Positions 8,693-16,528 of a DNA stretch of 64,000 nucleotides are shown in pieces. The translations under genes were made by a program, and so were the position numbers. Source of the DNA: JAQBQH01 sp035607415 (lineage in GTDB: Bacteria > Myxococcota_A > Polyangia > Palsa-1104); contig DATNAQ010000126.1 of assembly GCA_035607415.1 (NCBI GenBank), positions 36,178-100,177 on the forward strand, in the 5' to 3' direction. A model generated the notes under the pieces. It searched no databases. It saw only the letters and a program-made list of their open reading frames with translations, and was not told the DNA's origin. How positions within the stretch are numbered: position 1 is the first letter of the stretch; every line of letters starts with the position of its first letter.

Positions 8693-9639
8693 GCGCGACT
8701 CTCAAGATCGCCACGCGCGGCTCGGCGCTGGCGTTGTGGCAGGCCAACTGGGTACGCGATCGGTTGATGGCGGACGATCCGCACCTCACCGTCGAGCTCC
8801 TGGTGTTGAAGACGCGCGGCGACAAGATCCTCGATCGCGCGCTCTCCGAAGTCGGAGGCAAGGGGCTGTTCGTCAAAGAGATCGAAGAGGCGCTGCTCGA
8901 CGGGCGCGCCGACGTCGCGGTGCACTCGATGAAGGATCTGCCGGCCGACATCCCCGAGGGCCTCGTCCTCGGCGCGGTGCCCGAGCGCGAGGATCCGCGC
9001 GATGCGCTGCTGGTGGCACCCGCGCACGCGGCGCGTGACGTCGCGTCGCTGCCGAAGGGCGCGCGCGTGGGCACCTCGAGCCTGCGGCGCGTCTGTCAGC
9101 TCAAGGCGCACCGGCCCGATCTCGAGGTCGTCCCGCTGCGCGGCAACGTCGACACGCGCGTGCGCAAGGTCGACGCCGGCGAGCTCGACGCCATCGTGCT
9201 CGCCTGCGCGGGCCTCAAGCGCCTCGGCCACGCCGCGCGCATCACCGCCGCGCTGTCGACGGCGGAGTCGCTGCCGGCGATCGGGCAGGGCGCCCTCGCC
9301 ATCGAGTGCCGCGGCGACGATCCCCAGACGCGGGCGCGTCTCGCCAAGCTCGACGATCGCACCACCGCGCACGCCGTCGCCGCCGAGCGCGCGTTTCTGA
9401 AGCGCCTGTCCGGCGACTGCAAGACGCCGCTCGCCGCGCACGCCATCGTCGACGGCGCGCGGCTGCGGCTCGAGGGTCTGGTCGGGGCGCCCGATGGATC
9501 GAAGCTCTTGCGCCACGCGCTCGAGGGCACCACCGAGGACGCCGCCGCCCTCGGCACCGCGCTCGCCGAGGAGTTGCTCGCGCGCGGCGCCGATCAGCTG
9601 CTGGCGTTCACCACCAACGAGATCGTCGGCGGCGAATAG
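8689..9639 (+). CDS. hemC: Porphobilinogen deaminase (hydroxymethylbilane synthase)
   Basis: A 316-residue enzyme polymerising four porphobilinogens into hydroxymethylbilane. The family sequence is complete: KIATRGSALALWQA, TRGDKILD, HSMKDLP (catalytic Asp83), the Arg-rich SSLRRVCQ and PLRGNVDTR segments, and the dipyrromethane-cofactor Cys244 in RLSGDCKTPLAAHA. The start is a GTG overlapping the hemA stop as GTGA, giving tight translational coupling. hemD and hemB do not follow; the next gene is on the other strand, so the rest of the pathway lies elsewhere. Confidence 0.97.
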   Translation: MSATLKIATRGSALALWQANWVRDRLMADDPHLTVELLVLKTRGDKILDRALSEVGGKGLFVKEIEEALLDGRADVAVHSMKDLPADIPEGLVLGAVPEREDPRDALLVAPAHAARDVASLPKGARVGTSSLRRVCQLKAHRPDLEVVPLRGNVDTRVRKVDAGELDAIVLACAGLKRLGHAARITAALSTAESLPAIGQGALAIECRGDDPQTRARLAKLDDRTTAHAVAAERAFLKRLSGDCKTPLAAHAIVDGARLRLEGLVGAPDGSKLLRHALEGTTEDAAALGTALAEELLARGADQLLAFTTNEIVGGE

Positions 9640-9641
9640 CC

Positions 9642-10007
9642 TCAGGCGCCGTGGAAGCGGCCCCAGGCGACGAACGCCGCCAGCGCGCCGAGCACCACGT
9701 TGGGGACGATGCCGCCCCATTCGGCGCGCCGCGCATGAAAGATCGCGGCCAGCACCATGATGGCGACGAGCCCCGCCGCCGCCAGCGGCGTCAGCATCGG
9801 GGCGATGTGCGTCGCCCACGGCGCGACCAGGCCGATCGCGCCCGCGAGCTCCGAGAGGCCGATGAAGCGCACCGTCGCCGGCGAGACCGCGTTCACCCAC
9901 GCCATGCGCTTGGCCAGCTCCTCGACCGGCCGCGTCGACTTCATGACGCCGGCCAGGGCGAACAAGAGGGCGAGCAGGACCTGGGCACTCCAGAGTACGT
10001 AGTTCAT
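9642..10007 (-). CDS. DoxX-like membrane protein
   Basis: A 121-residue protein with four hydrophobic helices in the DoxX arrangement: MNYVLWSAQVLLALLFALAG, then MKSTRPVEELAKRM, FIGLSELAGAIGLV, TPLAAAGLVAIMVLAAIFHARR and NVVLGALAAFVAWGRF. DoxX proteins are small quinone- or electron-transfer-linked membrane proteins, often induced by electrophiles. I begin at ATG 10007 (MNYVLW); a longer frame upstream would run into the divergent regulator's promoter. It is paired head to head with an HxlR-type regulator and shares an operator-like dyad, so it is the likely target of that regulator. Confidence 0.88.
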   Translation of the reverse strand: MNYVLWSAQVLLALLFALAGVMKSTRPVEELAKRMAWVNAVSPATVRFIGLSELAGAIGLVAPWATHIAPMLTPLAAAGLVAIMVLAAIFHARRAEWGGIVPNVVLGALAAFVAWGRFHGA

Positions 10008-10009
10008 GA

Positions 10010-10036
10010 TAGTAACCAGAGATAATAAAGTTACCA
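10010..10036. promoter_or_regulatory. Dyad TAGTAAC-N13-GTTACCA between DoxX and HxlR genes
   Basis: Arms at 10010-10016 and 10030-10036 match at six of seven positions and flank the AT-rich core AGATAATAAA, which can supply a -10 box for either gene. HxlR-family regulators typically bind TTACTA-type dyads between divergent genes, so this is the probable operator. A perfect AAGGAGG ribosome site for the regulator lies at 10046-10052. Confidence 0.6.
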
Positions 10037-10059
10037 CCAAGGCGCAAGGAGGCACATTC

Positions 10060-10422
10060 ATGTCACCAACGCACAAACCCGTGCGTCACGACGCGTGCGA
10101 GGCGCGCGAGATCCTCAATCGCGTGGGCGACAAATGGAGCATCTACACCATCGCCATGCTGCGCGACGGCCCGCAGCGCTTCTCGCAGCTCAAGCGCGCC
10201 ATCGCCGGCATCTCGCAGCGCATGCTCACGCTCACCCTGCGCAGCCTCGAGCGCGACGGGCTGGTGACACGCACCGTCCATCCGACGGTGCCGCCGAGCG
10301 TCGAGTACGCGCTCACGCCGCTCGGCCGCACGCTGCTCGAGCCGGTGACGGCGCTCGTCGCCTGGGCCGACCGCAATCAGCGGCGCATCCGGCAGGCACG
10401 GGAACGTTTCGACCGCCGCTGA
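10060..10422 (+). CDS. HxlR-family transcriptional regulator
   Basis: A 120-residue winged-helix regulator of the HxlR family: CEAREILNRVGDKWSIYTIAML, then LRDGPQRFSQLKRAIAGISQRMLTLTLRSLERDGLV (helix-turn-helix) and the wing VEYALTPLGRTLLEPV. It has a lone N-terminal Cys13 just before helix 1, where YodB and HypR carry their redox- or electrophile-sensing cysteine. The ATG at 10060 is fixed by AAGGAGG eight bases upstream. It is divergent from the DoxX gene and probably controls it through the shared dyad. Confidence 0.93.
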   Translation: MSPTHKPVRHDACEAREILNRVGDKWSIYTIAMLRDGPQRFSQLKRAIAGISQRMLTLTLRSLERDGLVTRTVHPTVPPSVEYALTPLGRTLLEPVTALVAWADRNQRRIRQARERFDRR

Positions 10423-10479
10423 TTTCGGGTTGCCCCGCACCGGCCGCGGGTGTATTCCGCAGCCACACGGAGGTGGACC

Positions 10480-10932
10480 ATGGCGAAGGCGGTTCCCGAG
10501 GGGATGCACACGCTCACTCCGCAGTTGGCGATCGACGGCTGTGACAAGGCGATCGAATGGTTCAAAAAGGCGTTCGGCGCCGAGCTCATCAGCCGCGCGC
10601 CGGATCCGAGCGGCAAGAAGGTGTGGCACGCGTCGATGCGCATCGGCGGCTCGATGTTCTTCGTCAACGACGTGTTCCCCGAGATGGGCGGCGGCGCGCA
10701 GACGGCGAGCCTGTGGCTCTACACCGACAAGGTCGACGAGTGGTTCAAGCGCGCCACCGACGCGGGCGCGACGGTGAAGATGCCGATGGCCGACATGTTC
10801 TGGGGCGATCGCATGGGCACGGTGAAGGATCCGTTCGGCAACACCTGGAACCTCTCCCAGCACATGAAGGACATGACGCCCGACGAGATGAAGAAGGCGC
10901 AGGACGCGTTCGTCGCCCAAATGAGGAAGTAG
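10480..10932 (+). CDS. VOC/glyoxalase-fold protein (PhnB-like)
   Basis: A 150-residue vicinal-oxygen-chelate protein. Two beta-alpha-beta-beta-beta modules are seen, the first starting LTPQLAIDGCDKAIEWFKKAFGAEL and the second at ASLWLYTDKVDEWFKRATDAGATV. The close WGDRMGTVKDPFGNTWNLSQH is the hallmark of the PhnB-like branch. Such proteins bind metals or small hydrophobic ligands; the actual substrate cannot be read. CGGAGGTGG lies just before the ATG, a strong ribosome site. No operon partner: the next gene is convergent. Confidence 0.92.
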   Translation: MAKAVPEGMHTLTPQLAIDGCDKAIEWFKKAFGAELISRAPDPSGKKVWHASMRIGGSMFFVNDVFPEMGGGAQTASLWLYTDKVDEWFKRATDAGATVKMPMADMFWGDRMGTVKDPFGNTWNLSQHMKDMTPDEMKKAQDAFVAQMRK

Positions 10933-10969
10933 GCGGCGCAGCAGAAGAGGTAGCGCTCCGCGCTCGTCG

Positions 10970-11467
10970 CTACGGCAGCATCCGCTGCAAGAAGATCAGG
11001 TCCAACCACAAGCCGAACTTGAAGCCGACCTCGCGCAGCCGCGCGACTTCGACGAAGCCATGCGCGCGATGCAGCGCCAGGCTCGCCGGCTGATCCGACG
11101 ACACGCCCGCGATGATCGAGCGATGGCCGAGCGCGCGCGCCCGCTCGATCAGATCGGCGAGCAGCGCGCGGCCGATGCCGCGCCGCTGCCGCTCGGGGTG
11201 CACGTAGACCGTGTTCTCGACGGTGAAGCGATAGCCTTCGCGCGGCCGGTACGGACCGAGCGACCCGAAGCCCACGACCTCGCCGTCGAGCATCGCCACC
11301 GTGACCGGATGCTCGGGCCCGCGCGTCGCCAGCCACACGCGCCGCTCCGCCGCCGGAGTCGGCTCGTACTGCCAGGTGCAGGTCGCGCTCGTGACGTAGT
11401 GATTGTAGATGGCGTTGATCGCCGGCAGATCGCCCTCGCCGGCGGCGCGAATCGACAGCTCGCCCAT
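10970..11467 (-). CDS. GNAT N-acetyltransferase (phosphinothricin acetyltransferase-like)
   Basis: A 165-residue GNAT enzyme close to the Pat/Bar/YncA group. It reads MGELSIRAAGEGDLPAINAIYNHYV, then TCTWQYEPTP and the acetyl-CoA loop VHPERQRRGIGRALLADLI (R/Q-x-x-G-x-G/A), and ends GFKFGLWLDLIFLQRML, which is typical of that group. It would acetylate the amino group of small molecules such as phosphinothricin, methionine sulfoximine or an aminoacyl metabolite. It stands alone, nine bases from the SDR gene's stop on the same strand. Confidence 0.92.
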   Translation of the reverse strand: MGELSIRAAGEGDLPAINAIYNHYVTSATCTWQYEPTPAAERRVWLATRGPEHPVTVAMLDGEVVGFGSLGPYRPREGYRFTVENTVYVHPERQRRGIGRALLADLIERARALGHRSIIAGVSSDQPASLALHRAHGFVEVARLREVGFKFGLWLDLIFLQRMLP

Positions 11468-11476
11468 GAGGCGATG

Positions 11477-12331
11477 TTACGCCGAGCGCGTTTCGGCGGC
11501 GTTTCCGAGGCCCACGAGCCCCGCGGTCACGTCCCACAGCTTGTGCTGCGTCGCCTCGTCGAGCGCGCGCGGCGACGGGCGCTTCTCCTTGCACTTGGCG
11601 AAGTACTTGCCGGTCACGCCGGCGAGGTCGGGCGACGAGGCGAGCCAGATCTGCGTGCGCGCGCCCTTCTCGGGCGTGAGCATGAACGGGCCGGCCAGCG
11701 CGAACAGAAAGCCGAACACGCCGCGGTTCGAGCGGCCGAAGTTCGACGCCACCGGTCCGGGGTGCGCGGCGTTGACGGTGATGCCGCGCGCCTCGACGCG
11801 CCGCGCGAGCTCGAAGGTGAACAGGAGGTTCATCAGCTTCGACAGGCAGTAGGCGCCGAACGCGGTGTAGCGCCGCTCGAGCTGCAGGTCGTCGAAGTCG
11901 ACCTTCGCCGGCCTGTGCGCTTCGGACGAGACGTTGACGATGCGCCCGCCGCTCGGAATGCGATCGAGGATCAGGTTCGAGAGCAGGAAGTACGACAGGT
12001 GATTGAGCGCGAAGGTGCGCTCGAACCCCTCGGCGGTGAGCGCGCGCGTGCCGAAGATGGCGCCGGCGTTGTTGACCAGCACGTCGATGCGATCGAGCTT
12101 CCCGCGCACCTCCTCGGCGAGCGCGCGCACCGAGGACATCAGCGACAGATCGGCCATGAGCACCTGCGCCGGCGGCGCGCCCGCTTCGCGCAGCGCCGCG
12201 AGCGTCGACTCCGCCTTTTCGCGATCGCGCGCGACCAGCACCACCTCGGCGCCGGCGCGCCCGAGCTCGATGGCGGTGACGCGACCGATGCCGGTGGTCG
12301 CGCCGGTGACGAGGACCCGCTTGCCCTGCAT
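11477..12331 (-). CDS. Short-chain dehydrogenase/reductase (retinol dehydrogenase-like)
   Basis: A 284-residue classical SDR. It shows the cofactor motif VTGATTGIG, NNAG in VLVNNAGAIF, the catalytic Ser in IVNVSSEAH, and the YxxxK pair in AYCLSKLMN. An Arg in the second strand (LVARDREKAE) favours NADP(H). Sequence style and length resemble retinol dehydrogenase-like SDRs acting on lipid alcohols. The ATG at 12331 overlaps the TGA of the upstream YceI gene (TGATG), so the two form a coupled pair. Substrate unknown. Confidence 0.93.
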   Translation of the reverse strand: MQGKRVLVTGATTGIGRVTAIELGRAGAEVVLVARDREKAESTLAALREAGAPPAQVLMADLSLMSSVRALAEEVRGKLDRIDVLVNNAGAIFGTRALTAEGFERTFALNHLSYFLLSNLILDRIPSGGRIVNVSSEAHRPAKVDFDDLQLERRYTAFGAYCLSKLMNLLFTFELARRVEARGITVNAAHPGPVASNFGRSNRGVFGFLFALAGPFMLTPEKGARTQIWLASSPDLAGVTGKYFAKCKEKRPSPRALDEATQHKLWDVTAGLVGLGNAAETRSA

Positions 12332-12894
12332 CAACGGCTGAACGCCAGCTTGGCGTCGAGCTTGAGCTCGTCGTCGACCTTGACGAACATCAGGCTCGGC
12401 CGCTCGACCTTGTAGGCGTCGAGGCTGATGGCGAACGTGGTGTTGGCGTGCACCTTGTTCGCCGCATCCCAGGTGACGTCGACGGGCAGGTCGAACACCT
12501 GCTGGACGCCGTGGAAGCTGAGCTGCGCCTTGAAGGTCTTCTTCTGCGTCGTCGGAAACTGCGCCGGCGGCGTCAGCCCGTCGCCGAGCGCCTTGAGCTC
12601 GACGTAGGGATACTTCGCCGCCTCGACCGCTTCCTTCATGTGCGCGTCGCGGTTCACGTTGCCCGAGTCGAACGACTGCGACGGCACGCGGATCATCACC
12701 TGCGCCTTGCCGTCGGGCATGAGGCGCGCCTTGCCCTCGACCTTGTGCGAGGTGCCGTCGACGCGATGCATCTTGTGGACGAGGTGGTACGTGATCGACG
12801 ACTCGGCGGGCACGACGTTGAATTCGGTGGCCGGAGCCTGGGCGCGCGCGATCGCGGCCGCGAGGAGGACGCTGACGAAGGCGAGGCTACGCAT
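12331..12894 (-). CDS. YceI-family periplasmic lipid-binding protein
   Basis: A 187-residue secreted protein with a signal peptide (MRSLAFVSVLLAAAIARAQA) followed by a YceI domain: EFNVVPAESSITYHLVHKMH, a long antiparallel beta-barrel pattern, FDSGNVNRDAHMKEAVEAAKYPYVEL, and SLDAYKVERPSLMFVKVDDELKLD. YceI barrels bind polyprenyl or other isoprenoid or amphiphilic ligands. It is translationally coupled to the SDR gene, so the pair may handle a shared lipid-like metabolite, but that is inference. Confidence 0.93.
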   Translation of the reverse strand: MRSLAFVSVLLAAAIARAQAPATEFNVVPAESSITYHLVHKMHRVDGTSHKVEGKARLMPDGKAQVMIRVPSQSFDSGNVNRDAHMKEAVEAAKYPYVELKALGDGLTPPAQFPTTQKKTFKAQLSFHGVQQVFDLPVDVTWDAANKVHANTTFAISLDAYKVERPSLMFVKVDDELKLDAKLAFSR

Positions 12895-12903
12895 GCCGGA
12901 ACG

Positions 12904-13155
12904 CTAGCACACGGGCCAATCAGCGGGGCGCGCGATCTCGACGAACCCGAGCTGGCGCGTAAGGCGTGCAATCAGTGCATCGGCTTCGTCCTCGAGACCG
13001 TCGCCGATCAGCCACTCGATCTCGCCGCGGTTGGGATCGGGCGCGCGCACGATGGCGAGGCCGTCGTAGCCCTCGACGATCGCGCGCACGAAGCCGATCT
13101 CGCCGAGCGGGATGCGAAAGTAGCGGCTCGAGCCGCTCGGCACGGAGGTGCTCAC
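12904..13155 (-). CDS. Small protein, possible DUF4911
   Basis: An 83-residue cytoplasmic protein starting with GTG. It contains RYFRIPLGEIGFVRAIVEGYDGLAIVRAPDPNRGEIEWLIGDGLEDEADALIARL, consistent with the short DUF4911-type family found in delta-proteobacterial groups; I am fairly but not fully sure of that name. The promoter is the near-leaderless type: TATCCT on this strand at 13164-13169, eight bases before the GTG and no ribosome site. It ends nine bases from the YceI gene start. Function unknown. Confidence 0.7.
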   Translation of the reverse strand: MSTSVPSGSSRYFRIPLGEIGFVRAIVEGYDGLAIVRAPDPNRGEIEWLIGDGLEDEADALIARLTRQLGFVEIARPADWPVC

Positions 13156-13163
13156 CGACGGGC

Positions 13164-13169
13164 AGGATA
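13164..13169 (-). promoter_or_regulatory. -10 box TATCCT, near-leaderless, of the 83-residue gene
   Basis: TATCCT then eight bases then the GTG start at 13155. The lipoprotein gene at 22710 has the same hexamer and the same spacing. Confidence 0.45.
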
Positions 13170-13177
13170 GCGGTTTT

Positions 13178-13206
13178 TTGCGCCGACCGAAATGCGTCGG
13201 TACACT
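13178..13206 (+). promoter_or_regulatory. Promoter TTGCGC-N17-TACACT of cpoB
   Basis: TTGCGC at 13178-13183 and TACACT at 13201-13206 with 17 bases between them, 14 bases ahead of the cpoB ATG (13221). The short leader contains CTGGGAA as a weak ribosome site. Confidence 0.45.
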
Positions 13207-13220
13207 TTCACGCTGGGAAC

Positions 13221-14180
13221 ATGTCCAAGCTGGGCCGCATTGTCGCGTCGGGCACCCTGATCGCGCCGCTTCTCGTCCTCGGATGCGCCGACACCACGTC
13301 GGCGACGAAGGTGGCGGAGCTGCAGAAGCGGCTCGACTCCGAGATGCGCCGCACCGCCGCCGCCGAGCACAAGCTCGACGAGCTCGAGAACCGCGTCTTC
13401 CTGTTGACCGATCAGGTCGAGAGCCAGAAGATCGCGGCCATCCACCGGACGCGGCAGACGCAGACGCTGCCGGTGGTGACGCTCAAGCCCGAGGCGCCGG
13501 CGTCGAGCGCAGCGCCGGCCTCCGACGAGATCACCTACGACTCGAACGGCGACGAGATCGTGTTCGAGGGCGAGGCGAAGTCGCCCGATCCGTCGCACAC
13601 CGTCTTGCGCATCGACGGCACCAAGCTCGCGTCGCGCCGCTCCGGTCGAGCGGAGCCAACGGCCGAGCTGCGGGCCGAGCGCGCGCCGCTGCCGGCGCCG
13701 TCGAACGAGGACAACCTCGGCGTGGCGCCGGTGCCGCCGATTCGCGGCAGCGCGCCTGTCGTGGAGCACGCGCCGCCGGCCGCCGAGCCGCTCGCCCTCT
13801 ACAAGAGCGCGTACGACGATCTGCGCGCCGGCAAGCACGAAGCCGCCGAGCGCGGATTTCGTGAATTCGTGAAAAAGTACCCACACCACGACTACGCCGA
13901 CAACGCGCAGTACTGGCTCGGCGAGTGCTTCTACGATCAGCGCGCCTTCGACAAGGCGGCTCCCGAATTCCGCGCCGTCGTCACGCGCTGGCCCACCGGC
14001 AACAAGGCGCCCGACGCCATGCTCAAGCTCGGCTTCAGCCTGCTGGCGCTCGGCGACGTCGACCGCGGGCGCACCACCCTGCGCGCCGTCGACACCACCT
14101 ATCCGCGCACCGAGGCCGCGCGCCTGGCGTCCGAGCGGTTGGCGCAGCTCGGCGCATCCACGACGGAGGGATCGAAGTGA
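13221..14180 (+). CDS. cpoB: Tol-Pal system lipoprotein CpoB/YbgF-like
   Basis: A 319-residue lipoprotein (lipobox LVLGC at about residue 19). It has a short coiled coil (KVAELQKRLDSEMRRTAAAEHKLDELENRVFLLTDQ), a long Pro/Ala-rich linker, and C-terminal TPR repeats starting LALYKSAYDDLRAGKHEAAERGFREFVKKYPHHDYADNAQYWLGE. That coiled coil plus three TPRs is the CpoB/YbgF architecture, which coordinates peptidoglycan synthesis with outer-membrane constriction. A lipid anchor in place of a cleaved signal is a difference from E. coli CpoB. The LysM gene starts within its stop, so the two are co-expressed. Confidence 0.85.
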   Translation: MSKLGRIVASGTLIAPLLVLGCADTTSATKVAELQKRLDSEMRRTAAAEHKLDELENRVFLLTDQVESQKIAAIHRTRQTQTLPVVTLKPEAPASSAAPASDEITYDSNGDEIVFEGEAKSPDPSHTVLRIDGTKLASRRSGRAEPTAELRAERAPLPAPSNEDNLGVAPVPPIRGSAPVVEHAPPAAEPLALYKSAYDDLRAGKHEAAERGFREFVKKYPHHDYADNAQYWLGECFYDQRAFDKAAPEFRAVVTRWPTGNKAPDAMLKLGFSLLALGDVDRGRTTLRAVDTTYPRTEAARLASERLAQLGASTTEGSK

Positions 14181-15445
14181 AACGGCTGATCGTGCTCGCC
14201 GGCCTCGTGGTCTGCGTCGACGCGCACGCCCAAATGACGGACCTTCCGATGACGCCGACGACGAGCGGCAACCAGGGGCTGCCGACGACGCAGACCCAGG
14301 CCGAGCCGCCGCCGCCGCAAGCGGGCAGCGTGCAGGGCTACTACCCCGGCATGCCGGTGCCGCAACCGCCGCCCGCCCCCGGCGAGGAAGCCGCAGCGCC
14401 GAAGAAGGGCGACAAGGAAGCGCCGACCGGCCTCACGCTCTACGACAACGAATACAGCGGCGGCGACGAAGGCGACTTCTCGGTCGCGCCGGGCGGCCCG
14501 CCGGTCGAAGTGCCCGACACGCACGTGGTGCAAAAGGGCGACACGCTGTGGGACCTCTCGTCGCGCTACTACCGCAACCCGTGGGGCTGGCCCAAGATGT
14601 GGTCCTACAACCCGCAGATCACCAATCCGCACTGGATCTATCCCGGCGATACGATCCGCCTCTTGCCGCCGGGCGGTGGTGGCGCCCCGACGGCGGCGCC
14701 GAAGGAGGCGTCGGTCCTGCCGACCTCGCGCATCATCGGTCGCGTGCGGCGTCCGACGGGCGTGATGCTGCGGCAGAACGGCTTCGTCGAGCCGGGCGAG
14801 CTGGCGCAGGCGGGCAAGATCGTCGGCAGCAAGGAAGAGAAGCTGATGCTCGGTACGCTCGACGAGGCGTACGTGAAGACCACCGCCGACCACCCGTTCC
14901 AGGTGGGTGAGCGCTACACCGTCTACAAGCCGACGCGCCCGGTGAAGCACCCGATCACCGGCAAGCTCCTCGGGCACATGGTCGAGATCTACGGCGACGC
15001 CGAGGTTCGCGCCGTCACCGACGGCAAGATCGCGCGCGTCGCGCTCGTCGACGCGATCAATCCGATCGAGCGCGGCTACCTCGTCGGTCCGCTCAAGCGG
15101 CAGTTCAAGGTCGTGCAGCCGGTCCCCGACAAGATGGATCTGTCGGGCATGGTGGTGGCGACGCTGCGGCCGCACGAGCTCGTCGGTGAAGAGGACCTCG
15201 TGTTCATCGATCGCGGAAAAGCCGACGGCGTCGAGCTCGGCAACCGCTTCCTCGTCACGCGCCGCGGAGACGGCTATCAGCCGCTCTTGTCGAAGGGGCC
15301 GATGGACGACAAGCGCTTCCCGCGCGAGATCATCGGCGAGATCGTCGTCGTCGATCTGCGCGACCACCTGGCCACGGGCATCGTCACCAACTCCACGATC
15401 GAGTCGCGCGTCGGCGACCGCGTCGAGGCCCACCGCGGCTACTGA
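14177..15445 (+). CDS. LysM-domain envelope protein
   Basis: A 422-residue secreted protein: short signal (ending AHA-Q), a Pro/Gln-rich linker of about 100 residues, then one LysM domain (THVVQKGDTLWDLSSRYYRNPWGWPKMWSYNP...IYPGDTIRLLPP) that binds peptidoglycan sugars. The C-terminal 260 residues form a beta-rich region with no family I can name (repeated G-x-I/V turns such as GRVRRPTGVMLRQNGFVEPGE and GDRVEAHRGY). The GTG start overlaps the cpoB stop as GTGA, with GGAGGG upstream. It is likely a wall-associated partner of the CpoB-like protein. Confidence 0.88.
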   Translation: MKRLIVLAGLVVCVDAHAQMTDLPMTPTTSGNQGLPTTQTQAEPPPPQAGSVQGYYPGMPVPQPPPAPGEEAAAPKKGDKEAPTGLTLYDNEYSGGDEGDFSVAPGGPPVEVPDTHVVQKGDTLWDLSSRYYRNPWGWPKMWSYNPQITNPHWIYPGDTIRLLPPGGGGAPTAAPKEASVLPTSRIIGRVRRPTGVMLRQNGFVEPGELAQAGKIVGSKEEKLMLGTLDEAYVKTTADHPFQVGERYTVYKPTRPVKHPITGKLLGHMVEIYGDAEVRAVTDGKIARVALVDAINPIERGYLVGPLKRQFKVVQPVPDKMDLSGMVVATLRPHELVGEEDLVFIDRGKADGVELGNRFLVTRRGDGYQPLLSKGPMDDKRFPREIIGEIVVVDLRDHLATGIVTNSTIESRVGDRVEAHRGY

Positions 15446-15508
15446 GCCCGGCCGCACGCCGCGCGTCGCGTCGCCCAGACCCACTAGCTTTTCCTCGTGA
15501 CTTCGTGG

Positions 15509-15514
15509 TAATAT
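15509..15514 (+). promoter_or_regulatory. -10 box TAATAT of the Pro-rich protein gene
   Basis: TAATAT 20 bases before the ATG at 15535, with a strong GGAGG ribosome site (15522-15526) between them. A conventional leadered gene, in contrast to the near-leaderless ones. Confidence 0.4.
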
Positions 15515-15534
15515 GGCTTACGGAGGCGGAATTC

Positions 15535-16176
15535 ATGCGCCGTAGCTACCGTCTATTGGTGACTCTCGCGCTCGTGTGCGGCGGGACGCGCGCGTTCGCG
15601 CAGCAGCCGATGCAGCCGTACGAAGCGGCGCCGCCGGAGGGCGTGATCCAGCCGTACGCCGGGCCACCGGCCGTGGCCGCGCCGCCGGCCGTCGCCGTGC
15701 CCGCGCTGCCGCCGGTACCGCCGCCCCTCGTGGTGCCGCCGCCGGGCGGGTACTACGCGCCGCAAGCGCAGCCGCCCATCTACTATCAGCCCTACGCGCA
15801 GCAGCCGCGGCTGTTCCACGAGGAGATGCAGCCGAATTACGGGCTCGTGGTCGCGGGCGCCGTCATGCTCGGCGCGTCGTGGTCGATCAACGCCATGACG
15901 GCGTACATCGCCGACGAGTGGAAGCTCGCCGTGCCCGTCGCCGGTCCGTTCATGGAGATCGCCAACGTGCACACCGGCGATTCGGACGGCGATCGCATGC
16001 TCGGTGCGCTGCTCATCTTCGACGGGCTCATCGAGACGGCCGGCGCCGTGATGCTCGTCGCGGGCGCCGTCACCCATCACAAAGTGAGGGTCTACGACAA
16101 GCCCGGACTTTCAGTGTCAGTCGTTCCCAGCGCGAGCCCCGCGGGTGGCGGGCTCGCTGCCTTCGGTACCTTCTGA
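15535..16176 (+). CDS. Secreted Pro-rich protein with hydrophobic hairpin (paralog of 50405-50950)
   Basis: A 213-residue protein: signal peptide to about residue 24 (RAFAQQ), a Pro/Tyr-rich stretch (PPLPPV...GGYYAPQAQPPIYYQPY), then two hydrophobic stretches, NYGLVVAGAVMLGASWSINAM and LLIFDGLIETAGAVMLVAGA, joined by VPVAGPFMEIANVHTGDSDGD. It ends with a small beta segment finishing AAFGTF. I know no named family. The last 110 residues clearly resemble those of the protein at 50405-50950, including the core VPxxGPxxE and the end of helix two MLxAG. It is likely a membrane or cell-surface protein. The start follows GGAGGCGGA. Confidence 0.8.
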   Translation: MRRSYRLLVTLALVCGGTRAFAQQPMQPYEAAPPEGVIQPYAGPPAVAAPPAVAVPALPPVPPPLVVPPPGGYYAPQAQPPIYYQPYAQQPRLFHEEMQPNYGLVVAGAVMLGASWSINAMTAYIADEWKLAVPVAGPFMEIANVHTGDSDGDRMLGALLIFDGLIETAGAVMLVAGAVTHHKVRVYDKPGLSVSVVPSASPAGGGLAAFGTF

Positions 16177-16198
16177 CACCGCTCGTTCCGTCGCCGGG

Positions 16199-16375
16199 CT
16201 AGTCGATTTCCAACAAGCTCCAGCGCGAAACCGGCCGCGCAAACACCACGCGCTTCGCCGTCGTCAGGACGAAATAGACCCGCGACTTACCGCAGGTCGG
16301 GCAGCGCATGGGTGGCTGCGCGCCGTCGGGGGTGAACCCGCAGCCCGTACAGCACCAGTGACTCCGTCTGCCCAT
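16199..16375 (-). CDS. Small zinc-ribbon (rubredoxin-like) protein, 58 residues
   Basis: A complete 58-codon gene in an otherwise long gap. It begins MGRRSHWCCTGCGF and has two CxxC knuckles, Cys9/Cys12 and Cys25/Cys28 (CPTCGKSRVYF), 12 residues apart, a classic zinc-ribbon or rubredoxin-like site, then a basic/hydrophobic tail ending SLLEID. Third positions of codons are GC-rich, like the neighbours. No clear ribosome site is seen before the ATG at 16375. It is convergent with the Pro-rich gene. Its role is unknown; small zinc ribbons often act as subunits or nucleic-acid contacts. Confidence 0.68.
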   Translation of the reverse strand: MGRRSHWCCTGCGFTPDGAQPPMRCPTCGKSRVYFVLTTAKRVVFARPVSRWSLLEID

Positions 16376-16434
16376 GCCTGAAGTGTGTGCAAGCTCTCGG
16401 CCATGTGCAAAGTCGCGGACTTCGGCAAATCGCC

Positions 16435-16463
16435 TTGACGGGTCCGGAGACTGTGACTATCCG
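16435..16463 (+). promoter_or_regulatory. Promoter TTGACG-N17-TATCCG upstream of dprA
   Basis: TTGACG at 16435-16440, 17 bases, then TATCCG at 16458-16463. A second -10 candidate TAATAT lies at 16495-16500. Both would place transcription start after the first possible ATG (16466), which argues for a later dprA start. Confidence 0.45.
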
Positions 16464-16528
16464 TTATGTCCCTGCGGGCTGGTTTCCGCATCATTAATAT
16501 GGACGAGAGGGCGGTACATAAGGGCGAG

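Noticed and set aside
10970..12894. A catabolic or resistance island (GNAT, SDR, YceI, VOC, DoxX)
   Set aside because: Genes are ordinary singletons with host-like composition and no mobile element.
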